The notes below the pieces were generated by a model. The model searched no databases. It saw only the letters and a program-made list of their open reading frames with translations, and was not told where the DNA came from. From NCBI GenBank assembly GCA_017536845.1, contig JAFWCP010000470.1, positions 1 through 5,646 on the forward strand: 5,646 bases of DNA. The letters run 5' to 3'. Positions 1 through 5,646 of the stretch are shown in pieces (the stretch's first letter is position 1; each line of letters begins with the position of its first letter). Made by a program: the position numbers and the translations under genes. The DNA comes from Solobacterium sp. GTDB taxonomy: Bacteria; Bacillota_I; Bacilli_A; Erysipelotrichales; Erysipelotrichaceae.

Positions 1-6
1 CAGGAT

Positions 7-2169
7 ATGTGGATTGTGGAATGCTGGCTTGAACATCCGGTCAGAGACCTTGACCAGACGTTTTCCTATCTGAGCGAGAAGGCCGTGGCGCCGGGCTGCC
101 GGGTCATCGTCCCGCTGAACGCCCGCGAAGTCGTCGGGTTTGTGGAAAGCGCTGTTTTCACTGCGGAAAGCGAAGCAGAAATCAAGAAACGCCTTGGCTT
201 TGCCTTAAAGCATGTCAGCGACGTGCTGGATGAAGAAAGCCTGCTGTCCGATGAGCTCCACGCTCTGGCGTTATGGATGCGACGGGAAACGCTGTCACCG
301 GCGATTTCCTGTTTTTCGGCGATGCTGCCGGGGAAGGTCAAGCCCCGTACATCTCAGCAGAAGGCGGTTACCGAGCGCTGGGTGCGGGTTTCGGATGCTT
401 CCGTGGACCTGACCCCGAAACAGCTGGAAGCCTATTCCTACGTGGCCGAAAAGGGGGCAGTGCGCTACAGTGACCTGCGCCGCCTGTATCCCCATATCGC
501 CCGTAAGCTGATTGAAAACGGCGCTGTTGTCCAGGAAATCCGGGAAAAGACAGCGGTACAGCCGGAATTCCAGCCTGACGAGCCGGCAAAAGATCTGACC
601 CCTGAACAGCAGCGGGTCATGGACGAAATCAACGGGTCGGAGGATGCTGTGTATCTGCTGCGCGGCGTGACCGGTTCGGGCAAGACGGAAATCTATCTCC
701 AGCTTGCCGCGGCCCAGCTTGCCGCGGGCCGGCAGGTATTGTTCCTGGTGCCGGAAATCTCCCTGACGCCGCAGATGATCGAACGCGTGTCCCGGCGTTT
801 CGGGTCCCGGCTTGCCGTCTATCACAGCGGCCTCAACGCCCAGCAGAAATACGAGCAGTACCGGCTGGTCAGCGCCGGCAGCGCGGCCATTGTCGTCGGT
901 ACCCGTTCGGCGGTTTTTCTGCCCTTTGAAAACCTTGGCTTGATCATCATTGATGAAGAACATGATGCTTCCTATAAGCAGGACTCCCAGCCCTGCTACC
1001 ATTGCCGCGACATCGCCCTGTGGCGGGGCAGGTACCATTCCTGCAAGGTGGTCCTGGGTTCGGCGACGCCGTCCCTGGAATCCTACGCCAGGGCGGTGCG
1101 GCACGTCTATCATCTGGTCGAGCTGGAAACCCGCATCAACGGAACCATGCCGAAGATCTCGCTGGTGCCGATGCGCACTGCCCTGCGCCGCAATGAGTCG
1201 GCCGTGCTCTCCGACCTGCTGAAGGAAAAACTGCAGAAGACACTGGCCAACGGCGAACAGGCGATCCTGATGCTCAACCGCCGCGGCTACCACTCCGCCC
1301 TGCGCTGCCGCAGCTGCGACAGCCTGGTGATGTGCCCGCACTGCGACCTGGCCATGAGCTATCACAAGGACCAGAACCTGATGAAATGCCATACCTGCGG
1401 GGCTGTCATGAAGGTTCCTCGCATCTGCCCGTCCTGCAAGAGCACCAATCCCTTTACAACCCGTGGCTTTGGCACCCAGATGGCCGAAGAGGCCCTGCAG
1501 CAGGCGTTCCCGCAGGCAAGGATCCTGCGCATGGACGCCGATACCACCGCCGTCAAGGACGGCCACCGGAAGATCCTGAGTGCCTTTGCCAATAAGGAGG
1601 CGGACATCCTTCTGGGCACCCAGATGATCGCCAAAGGCCTGGATTATCCGGATGTCACGCTGGTCGGCGTCATCAACGGCGATGATGGCCTGGGCCGGCT
1701 GGACTACCGCAGCAGCGAAGTGACCTTCGACCTGCTCATGCAGGCATCCGGCCGCAGCGGCCGCGCCGACAGGGAAGGGGAGGTGGTCCTGCAGGTCTAT
1801 GACCCCGGGCATTATGCCGTGCAGTGCGCCATCCGTCAGGATTACAAAGCCTTCTTTGTCAATGAAATGAATTTCCGCCATGCCGGCCAGTATCCGCCGT
1901 ATTTCTATTTCATCTCGCTGACGGTTTCCGGCGTGAAGCAGGAGCACGTGGAGACGCTGGCTTCCGCCATCCGGAACGGGATCAGCGGCAGCTTCAAGGT
2001 GATCGGCGTCATCCAGCTGCTCAAGATCCGTGACCTTTACCGCAGCCGGGTCCTCTTGAAAGGAAGGGACCTTGATGAGATGAAACGGGCGGTGGAAGAC
2101 TTCCTGAAGCACTGCAGCCTCAGCCTGAAGGGGCTGAAGATTGATGTCAGCCCGCTGACCCTGGATTAG
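7..2169 (+). CDS. priA: Primosomal protein N' (PriA), replication-restart 3'-5' DNA helicase
   Basis: PriA recognises stalled or collapsed forks and D-loops, unwinds the lagging arm and starts primosome assembly so that DnaB-type helicase can be reloaded. Seen here: an N-terminal 3'-DNA-binding domain (about residues 1-105, with LDQTFSYL and GCRVIVPL), a winged-helix region (about 130-190), LTPEQQ at 197-202, Walker A GVTGSGKT (220-227), DEEH box (316-319), LGSATPS (350-356), and eight zinc-binding cysteines (434, 437, 443, 446, 461, 464, 474, 477). These are followed by GFGTQ (487-491), GTQMIAKG (537-544) and QASGRSGR (579-586), then a C-terminal domain containing YPP. Its 720 residues are near E. 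coli PriA (732) and shorter than B. subtilis (about 805). The ATG at 7 fits the family N-terminus, but only two in-frame codons (no stop) precede it, so a slightly earlier start cannot be excluded. An additional CYHC pair (C330, C333) follows the DEEH box. Identification is very secure. Confidence 0.97.
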   Translation: MWIVECWLEHPVRDLDQTFSYLSEKAVAPGCRVIVPLNAREVVGFVESAVFTAESEAEIKKRLGFALKHVSDVLDEESLLSDELHALALWMRRETLSPAISCFSAMLPGKVKPRTSQQKAVTERWVRVSDASVDLTPKQLEAYSYVAEKGAVRYSDLRRLYPHIARKLIENGAVVQEIREKTAVQPEFQPDEPAKDLTPEQQRVMDEINGSEDAVYLLRGVTGSGKTEIYLQLAAAQLAAGRQVLFLVPEISLTPQMIERVSRRFGSRLAVYHSGLNAQQKYEQYRLVSAGSAAIVVGTRSAVFLPFENLGLIIIDEEHDASYKQDSQPCYHCRDIALWRGRYHSCKVVLGSATPSLESYARAVRHVYHLVELETRINGTMPKISLVPMRTALRRNESAVLSDLLKEKLQKTLANGEQAILMLNRRGYHSALRCRSCDSLVMCPHCDLAMSYHKDQNLMKCHTCGAVMKVPRICPSCKSTNPFTTRGFGTQMAEEALQQAFPQARILRMDADTTAVKDGHRKILSAFANKEADILLGTQMIAKGLDYPDVTLVGVINGDDGLGRLDYRSSEVTFDLLMQASGRSGRADREGEVVLQVYDPGHYAVQCAIRQDYKAFFVNEMNFRHAGQYPPYFYFISLTVSGVKQEHVETLASAIRNGISGSFKVIGVIQLLKIRDLYRSRVLLKGRDLDEMKRAVEDFLKHCSLSLKGLKIDVSPLTLD

Positions 2170-2170
2170 G

Positions 2171-2176
2171 AAGGAG
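2171..2176 (+). promoter_or_regulatory. Shine-Dalgarno site of rsmB
   Basis: AAGGAG lies 8 nt before the rsmB ATG and just 1 nt after the priA stop codon. It is the strongest initiation signal in the window and fixes the rsmB start. The 15-nt spacing between the genes leaves no room for a promoter or terminator, so rsmB is presumably read on the priA transcript. Confidence 0.85.
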
Positions 2177-2184
2177 AAGGAAAA

Positions 2185-3378
2185 ATGAATGAAAGAGAAC
2201 TGATCGTGGATATCCTTTACCGGGTGATCCATAAAGGCGCCTATGCCTCCCTTCTGATGCGGGGCGTCAGCCACGAGAAGATGGGCATCGTTTCGGAAAC
2301 GGTTTACGGCACCATACGCAACTTTGACCTGCTGGAAAGCCAATGGCGCTGCCTTGTGAAAAATGTCCGGAAACGGACGGCCGTCATCCTGGATTTCAGC
2401 GTCTACCAGCTGTTTTTCCTGGACCGGGTGCAGCCGTATACCGTGATCAACGAGGCGGTCTCCCTGGCGGAAAAAAGCGAGAAGAAGTTCGTCAATGCGG
2501 TATTGCGGCAGGTGCAGCGGCGCGGCCTGGTGATGCCGGAAGGCGACAGCGACGAGGAACTGGCGCTGCGGTATTCCCATCCCCTGTTCCTGGTGAAAAT
2601 GTGGAAGGCCCAGTATGGAAGGGAACAGATGCTGAAGATCCTGGCAAGCGACCAGAGCCGGCCGGTTTCCTATGGCCGCATCAACCGTCTCAAGGCCGGA
2701 AAACAGAATCCGGATGGCCTGGAAATGGTCGGCGAGGATGCCTTTATCATGCGTGGCTCACCCGCCGCTTTGCCGGGCTTTGGGGAAGGGAAGCTGCTGG
2801 CCCAGGACCTGCATTCCCAGCAGGTTGTCCGCCTGCTTGCCCCTTTGCCGGGGGAAAGGATCCTTGACCTCTGTGCGGCGCCGGGCACCAAGACACAGCA
2901 GATGGCCGACCTGATGCACAACGAAGGCGAGATCATTGCCTGCGACCTGTATCCGGCCCGGGTGAAGCTGATTGAAGAACTGATGGAACGGACCGGCGTG
3001 ACCATTGTTTCCGCCGCTGTCAATGACGGCACGGTTTTTCAGCCCGCTTTTGAAAACGGCTTTGACCGCGTCCTGCTGGATGCCCCGTGCTCCGGCCTGG
3101 GGGATCTGGCTCACAAGCCGGAAATCCGCCTGCATGTGAAGCCGGAAGACCTTGACGCCATCCAGGAAACGCAGCGTCAGCTGCTGGCCAATGCCGCCCG
3201 TTATGTCAGGCCGGGCGGGGTGCTGCTGTACAGCACCTGCACGCTGAACCGCAAGGAAAATGAAAAGCAGGGCGAATGGCTGGTGAAAAATGACCGCCGG
3301 TTTACGCTGCAGGAAGAAGTCACACTGTTTCCGGACAAGTGCGACGGCTTTTATGCGGCCCTGCTGAAAAAGGAATGA
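2185..3378 (+). CDS. rsmB: 16S rRNA (cytosine-C5)-methyltransferase RsmB (Sun/Fmu family)
   Basis: RsmB transfers a methyl group from SAM to C5 of 16S rRNA cytosine 967 (E. coli numbering). The N-terminal roughly 130 residues form a NusB-like RNA-binding domain, with VYGTIRNFDLLES, TVINEAVSLAEKS and KFVNAVLRQVQRRG matching its conserved helices. The Rossmann-fold methyltransferase domain follows: SAM motif I DLCAAPGTKT (228-237, with T235 where many relatives have G), motif IV DAPCSGLG (299-306, Cys302) and motif VI YSTCTLNRKENE (349-360, Cys352). In the m5C RNA methyltransferase family the motif VI cysteine attacks C6 of the target base and the motif IV cysteine helps release the product; both are present, so the enzyme should be active. 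At 397 residues it is somewhat shorter than the usual 430-450. The fused NusB-like domain distinguishes it from RsmF-type or other NOL1/NOP2/Sun proteins. Confidence 0.94.
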   Translation: MNERELIVDILYRVIHKGAYASLLMRGVSHEKMGIVSETVYGTIRNFDLLESQWRCLVKNVRKRTAVILDFSVYQLFFLDRVQPYTVINEAVSLAEKSEKKFVNAVLRQVQRRGLVMPEGDSDEELALRYSHPLFLVKMWKAQYGREQMLKILASDQSRPVSYGRINRLKAGKQNPDGLEMVGEDAFIMRGSPAALPGFGEGKLLAQDLHSQQVVRLLAPLPGERILDLCAAPGTKTQQMADLMHNEGEIIACDLYPARVKLIEELMERTGVTIVSAAVNDGTVFQPAFENGFDRVLLDAPCSGLGDLAHKPEIRLHVKPEDLDAIQETQRQLLANAARYVRPGGVLLYSTCTLNRKENEKQGEWLVKNDRRFTLQEEVTLFPDKCDGFYAALLKKE

Positions 3379-3393
3379 AAACGATACAGAATG

Positions 3394-3402
3394 TGATAGA
3401 AT
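3394..3402 (+). promoter_or_regulatory. Putative extended -10 promoter element just upstream of rlmN
   Basis: TGATAGAAT reads as an extended -10: TG plus one base, then TAGAAT, which matches TATAAT at five of six positions. It sits in the 31-nt gap between rsmB and rlmN, the only junction here that is neither overlapping nor led by a clear ribosome-binding site. I see no TTGACA-like -35 at the proper distance (the bases there are about AATGAA), which an extended -10 can tolerate. Counting from the hexamer, transcription would begin at about 3409-3410, at the rlmN ATG itself, giving a leaderless or nearly leaderless message. This is sequence inference only, and a chance match in an AT-rich gap is possible. 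Confidence 0.35.
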
Positions 3403-3409
3403 ACTGCAT

Positions 3410-4456
3410 ATGCCGACGATTTATGATTTAAGTCTGAAACAGACAGAGCAGATGCTGGCCGGATACGGGCAGAAACCCTACCGGGCCAGGCAGCTGTATT
3501 CATGGTTATACCGCAAGCGGGCGGACTCGTTTGATGAAATGAGCGATCTGCCGGCTTCTTTAATCGTTTCCCTCAGGGAAGCGTATACGCTGATGCCGTT
3601 AAAGGAAATCCGCCGCCAAGTCGCCCGTGACCTGACGACAAAGTATCTTTTTGAAATGGAAGACGGCTCTTCCGTGGAAGCGGTCCTGATGCATTTCCAT
3701 TTCGGCGACTCACTGTGCGTGTCGTCCCAGGTGGGCTGCAACATGGGCTGCACCTTCTGCGCATCCGGCCTGCTGAAGAAGCAGCGTGACCTGACGGCCG
3801 GCGAGATGACGGCCCAGGTGCTGTATGTGCAGAAGCTGCTCGATGAAACCGGCGGCCGGGTTGACAATATCGTCATCATGGGCACCGGCGAACCGTTTGA
3901 CAATTATGACAACGTCATGCGCTTCTGCGAGATCATCAACTCCGACCTCGGCCTGGCCATCGGCGCCCGCCATATCACCATTTCCACCTGCGGCATCGTG
4001 CCCCGCATCCGCCAGTTCGCCCAGGGAAAGTACCAGTACAACCTGGCCGTCTCCCTGCATGCGCCGGATGACGACCTGCGCCGTAAGCTGATGCCGATTG
4101 ATCAGGCGTATCCTCTGGACGTCCTGATGGACGCCCTGAAGGATTACAGTGTTGACAACCACCGCCGGCTGACTTTCGAGTACATCCTGCTGCACGATGT
4201 CAACGACACGGACGCCCATGCCAGACAGCTGGCGGACCTGATCCGCGGCATGAATGCATATGTCAACCTGATTCCCTACAACCAGGTGGACGAGAACGGC
4301 TACCGTTCCACAGATGAGAAACGGGCGCTTCATTTTTATGATGTGCTCATGAAGAACGGCGTGAAGGCGACCCTTCGCAGCCGTCATGGTGAAGATATAG
4401 ACGCCGCCTGCGGACAGCTGCGGGCGAAACACGAAAAGGACAAAGGCAAGGTATGA
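3410..4456 (+). CDS. rlmN: Dual-specificity 23S rRNA A2503 / tRNA A37 C2-methyltransferase RlmN (radical SAM)
   Basis: RlmN makes 2-methyladenosine at 23S rRNA A2503 in the peptidyl-transferase exit region and at A37 of some tRNAs, using a radical-SAM [4Fe-4S] cluster and a methylated cysteine. Seen here: an N-terminal accessory domain (YRARQLYSWLY, 23-34), SVEAVL with Glu90 at the position of the catalytic Glu105 of E. coli RlmN, the cluster motif CNMGCTFC (Cys110, 114, 117), MGTGEPFDN (157-165), SLHAP (215-219) and DIDAACGQLR (329-338), whose Cys334 is the expected methyl-carrying cysteine. The ending DAACGQLR and overall layout favour RlmN over the resistance enzyme Cfr. Length (348) is normal. 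The ATG at 3410 is well supported, since TIYDL directly after it aligns with the family N-terminus, yet no Shine-Dalgarno precedes it. Four of the six in-frame TTA codons I find in the window lie in its first 64 codons. The stop overlaps the next gene by ATGA. Confidence 0.96.
   Translation: MPTIYDLSLKQTEQMLAGYGQKPYRARQLYSWLYRKRADSFDEMSDLPASLIVSLREAYTLMPLKEIRRQVARDLTTKYLFEMEDGSSVEAVLMHFHFGDSLCVSSQVGCNMGCTFCASGLLKKQRDLTAGEMTAQVLYVQKLLDETGGRVDNIVIMGTGEPFDNYDNVMRFCEIINSDLGLAIGARHITISTCGIVPRIRQFAQGKYQYNLAVSLHAPDDDLRRKLMPIDQAYPLDVLMDALKDYSVDNHRRLTFEYILLHDVNDTDAHARQLADLIRGMNAYVNLIPYNQVDENGYRSTDEKRALHFYDVLMKNGVKATLRSRHGEDIDAACGQLRAKHEKDKGKV
4442..4446 (+). promoter_or_regulatory. Ribosome-binding site of the PP2C phosphatase gene, inside rlmN
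   Basis: AAAGG lies 6 nt before the ATG at 4453, with a further AAGGA at 4436-4440. Both are inside the last codons of rlmN. Together with the ATGA overlap (4453-4456) they point to translational coupling of the phosphatase to rlmN. Confidence 0.55.
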
Positions 4457-5202
4457 AATTCTACGGAATCACGGACAAAGGTCTGGTCAGAAAGAACAAT
4501 CAGGACAGCTACGTCATCGCCCGCAACGAAGACGATGACCTGCTGGCAATCGTCGCCGACGGCATCGGCGGCAATCTGGGCGGCGATGTCGCGTCCCGCA
4601 TGGCGGTGGCGCATTTTTCCGGTGCCTTTGCGGATTCCAATGGTTTTACGGATGCGGCGACGGTCAAGGAATGGATCGAAGAAAACGTCCATCAGTGCAA
4701 TGAGAAGATCTTCAATTACGGCCAGTCCCACGCCAAGATGAAGGGCATGGGCACGACCCTTTGCGCGGTGATGATCACCCGGGTCGGCCGTTTTGTCATC
4801 AATATCGGTGACTCCCGGGCCTATGCCTGGTTCCCCGACGGCCGTTTCCAGCAGCTGACGATTGACCATACCCTGGTCAATGACATGATCATGCACGGCC
4901 AGCTTTCCCGCGAGGAGGCGGTCGACTATCCGAAAAAGAACGTCCTGACCAACGCCCTGGGCGTCTGGAAGACGGTCCGCTGCGATATTGATACGCACCT
5001 GGAAAAGATTTCCGGCTTCATGCTGTGTTCGGACGGGCTGCATGGCTATGTTGATGACAATACGATACAGGACATTGTCCTCAACCATCGTTACGACCCG
5101 GCCCTGCGGGTGCGCAAGCTGATGAAGCAGGCCAAGGCGGCCGGCGGTTTTGACAATGTCACCGTGATCCTGATTGATCTTGAGGGGGATGGCCTTGTAT
5201 GA
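4453..5202 (+). CDS. stp: PP2C-family Ser/Thr protein phosphatase (PrpC/Stp), partner of PrkC
   Basis: This is a cytoplasmic metal-dependent (Mn/Mg) phosphatase that removes phosphate from Ser/Thr of PASTA-kinase substrates and from the kinase itself. The bacterial PP2C motifs are complete and in order: VRKNNQDS (12-19, Asp18), [15 protein letters not shown] (34-48, Asp36 and Gly37), GMGTTL (98-103), NIGDSRAY (117-124), QLTIDHTLV (134-142), VLTNALG (164-170), [10 protein letters not shown] (191-200, Asp194) and [10 protein letters not shown] (231-240, Asp234). The four aspartates that bind the two catalytic metals are therefore present. At 249 residues it matches the usual length of PrpC/Stp, a bare catalytic domain with no membrane or sensor segment, unlike SpoIIE/RsbU-type PP2Cs. 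It overlaps rlmN upstream and prkC downstream by 4 nt each. The symbol prpC is also used for this gene. Confidence 0.95.
   Translation: MKFYGITDKGLVRKNNQDSYVIARNEDDDLLAIVADGIGGNLGGDVASRMAVAHFSGAFADSNGFTDAATVKEWIEENVHQCNEKIFNYGQSHAKMKGMGTTLCAVMITRVGRFVINIGDSRAYAWFPDGRFQQLTIDHTLVNDMIMHGQLSREEAVDYPKKNVLTNALGVWKTVRCDIDTHLEKISGFMLCSDGLHGYVDDNTIQDIVLNHRYDPALRVRKLMKQAKAAGGFDNVTVILIDLEGDGLV
5182..5188 (+). promoter_or_regulatory. Shine-Dalgarno-like G-rich site of prkC
   Basis: GAGGGGG within the last codons of the phosphatase gene ends 10 nt before the prkC ATG at 5199. It is the only purine-rich tract in range and supports that ATG, which overlaps the phosphatase stop as ATGA (5199-5202). Coupled translation of phosphatase and kinase is the likely outcome. 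Confidence 0.55.
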
Positions 5203-5646
5203 GCAAAAAGAATGTCATTGCCAACCGGTATGAGGTCATTCAGCACATCGGCCAGGGCGGCATGGCGGATGTCTTCCGGGCTGTGGATACCATCCTCAAC
5301 CGGGAAGTCGCCATCAAGATCCTGCGTTCGGACCTTTCCACCGATGCGGTAAGCATCCTGCGTTTTGAAAGGGAAGCACAGGCAGCGACGGCGCTTGCCC
5401 ATCCCAATATTGTAGAAGTCTATGATGTAGGGGATTACAAAGGCCATCATTATATCGTCATGGAATATGTCCGCGGCCAGACCCTCAAGCAGGTCATACG
5501 CAACCGCGGGCCGCTTCTGATTGAAGAGGCGGTGGACATCATGATGCAGCTGTGCTCGGCCGTGGCCGAAGCGCACAGCCGCGGCATCGTCCACCGTGAT
5601 ATCAAGCCGCAGAATGTCATCATCAAGGCCGACGGAATGATCAAGA
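5199..5646 (+). CDS. prkC: Ser/Thr protein kinase, PrkC/StkP type, N-terminal part (cut by window end)
   Basis: This is the N-terminal 149 residues of a Hanks-type (eukaryotic-like) kinase. In the family the kinase domain is cytoplasmic and is followed by one membrane helix and extracellular PASTA repeats that sense peptidoglycan fragments, coupling cell-wall state to division, germination and metabolism. Visible here: a glycine-rich loop GQGGMADV (18-25), VAIK with catalytic Lys40, helix-C Glu59 (RFEREA), hinge VMEYVRG (87-93) and catalytic loop HRDIKPQN (132-139, Asp134). Lys40, Glu59 and Asp134 carry the same numbers as in B. subtilis PrkC, supporting the ATG at 5199. The DFG motif, activation loop, membrane helix and PASTA repeats lie beyond the window, so PASTA architecture is inferred from the adjacent phosphatase gene and the gene order. 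The cut is an edge effect, not a pseudogene. Confidence 0.92.
   Translation, partial: MSKKNVIANRYEVIQHIGQGGMADVFRAVDTILNREVAIKILRSDLSTDAVSILRFEREAQAATALAHPNIVEVYDVGDYKGHHYIVMEYVRGQTLKQVIRNRGPLLIEEAVDIMMQLCSAVAEAHSRGIVHRDIKPQNVIIKADGMIK

Noticed and set aside
700..727. A 13-bp direct repeat (CAGCTTGCCGCGG at 700-712 and 715-727) in priA
   Set aside because: It encodes QLAAAQLAAG in the helix after Walker A, where the family has a helix of the same length, so there is no insertion. It is best explained as an alanine-rich helix with repeated codon choice.
295..2580. A 761-codon open frame on the minus strand opposite priA and the start of rsmB
   Set aside because: It lies in exact codon register with priA and rsmB, which share one frame, so it stays open simply because both genes avoid TTA, CTA and TCA. 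Its translation is rich in His, Gln, Ala and Leu with no recognisable motif, and both sense genes are full-length and strongly conserved.
3861..3902. Two TTGACA hexamers inside rlmN (3861 and 3897 regions)
   Set aside because: Neither has a -10-like sequence at 16-18 bp, and both fall within codons for conserved RlmN segments (VDNIV and FDNYD).
3410..4456. Cfr-type antibiotic resistance methyltransferase instead of RlmN
   Set aside because: The housekeeping neighbourhood between rsmB and the PP2C/PrkC pair, together with the RlmN-type ending DIDAACGQLR and the N-terminal accessory domain, identifies the ordinary RlmN.
3710..5088. Long minus-strand open frames opposite rlmN (3710-4432) and the phosphatase gene (4384-5088)
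   Set aside because: Same cause: both lie opposite the sense codons in register and are explained by avoidance of TTA, CTA and TCA in a GC-rich genome. No protein family features are visible.
5150..5178. TTGACA followed 17 bp later by ATTGAT, a possible promoter for prkC
   Set aside because: The TTGACA comes from the codons of the conserved PP2C motif FDNVT, and the -10 candidate matches only three of six positions. The ATGA overlap and G-rich site explain prkC expression better.
5199..5646. prkC as a truncated pseudogene
   Set aside because: The frame is open to the last base of the window with all kinase motifs intact, so the truncation is only the window edge.

Overview
The window is a compact run of bacterial housekeeping genes, all on the + strand: priA - rsmB - rlmN - stp (prpC-type) - prkC. 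prkC is cut by the right edge, and only 6 bases lie upstream of the priA start. This is the well-known Bacillota (Firmicutes) neighbourhood priA-(def-fmt)-rsmB-rlmN-prpC-prkC-rsgA-rpe, but here priA runs straight into rsmB with no def or fmt between them. The sequence is GC-rich, with mostly G or C at third codon positions. Gene order and protein features (RlmN MGTGEPFDNYDN, a PASTA-kinase-type catalytic domain, PriA GTQMIAKGLDYPDVT) point to Bacillota. The loss of def-fmt and the GC-rich codons would suit a GC-rich member of the Erysipelotrichia or a relative, but that placement is a guess.

Layout. 7-2169: PriA replication-restart helicase. A 15-nt gap with a textbook Shine-Dalgarno follows. 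2185-3378: RsmB 16S rRNA m5C methyltransferase. Then a 31-nt gap with no Shine-Dalgarno but an extended -10-like element close to the next ATG. 3410-4456: RlmN radical-SAM 23S rRNA/tRNA m2A methyltransferase. 4453-5202: PP2C phosphatase, overlapping rlmN by ATGA. 5199-5646: N-terminal part of the PrkC-type Ser/Thr kinase, overlapping the phosphatase by ATGA. No stretch over 300 bases lacks a gene; the longest gap is 31 nt. I see no tRNA, rRNA, CRISPR, insertion sequence or rho-independent terminator.

How the genes fit together. priA and rsmB look like one transcription unit. The two ATGA overlaps tie rlmN, stp and prkC together, so the opposing kinase/phosphatase pair is probably made in a fixed ratio. 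The rsmB-rlmN junction is the only loose joint and may hold an internal promoter that lets rlmN-stp-prkC be transcribed separately, possibly as a leaderless message. I found no new biological system. The points worth a second look are the rlmN start region, the missing def-fmt, an extra Cys pair in PriA, and an internal perfect Shine-Dalgarno-like octamer in priA.
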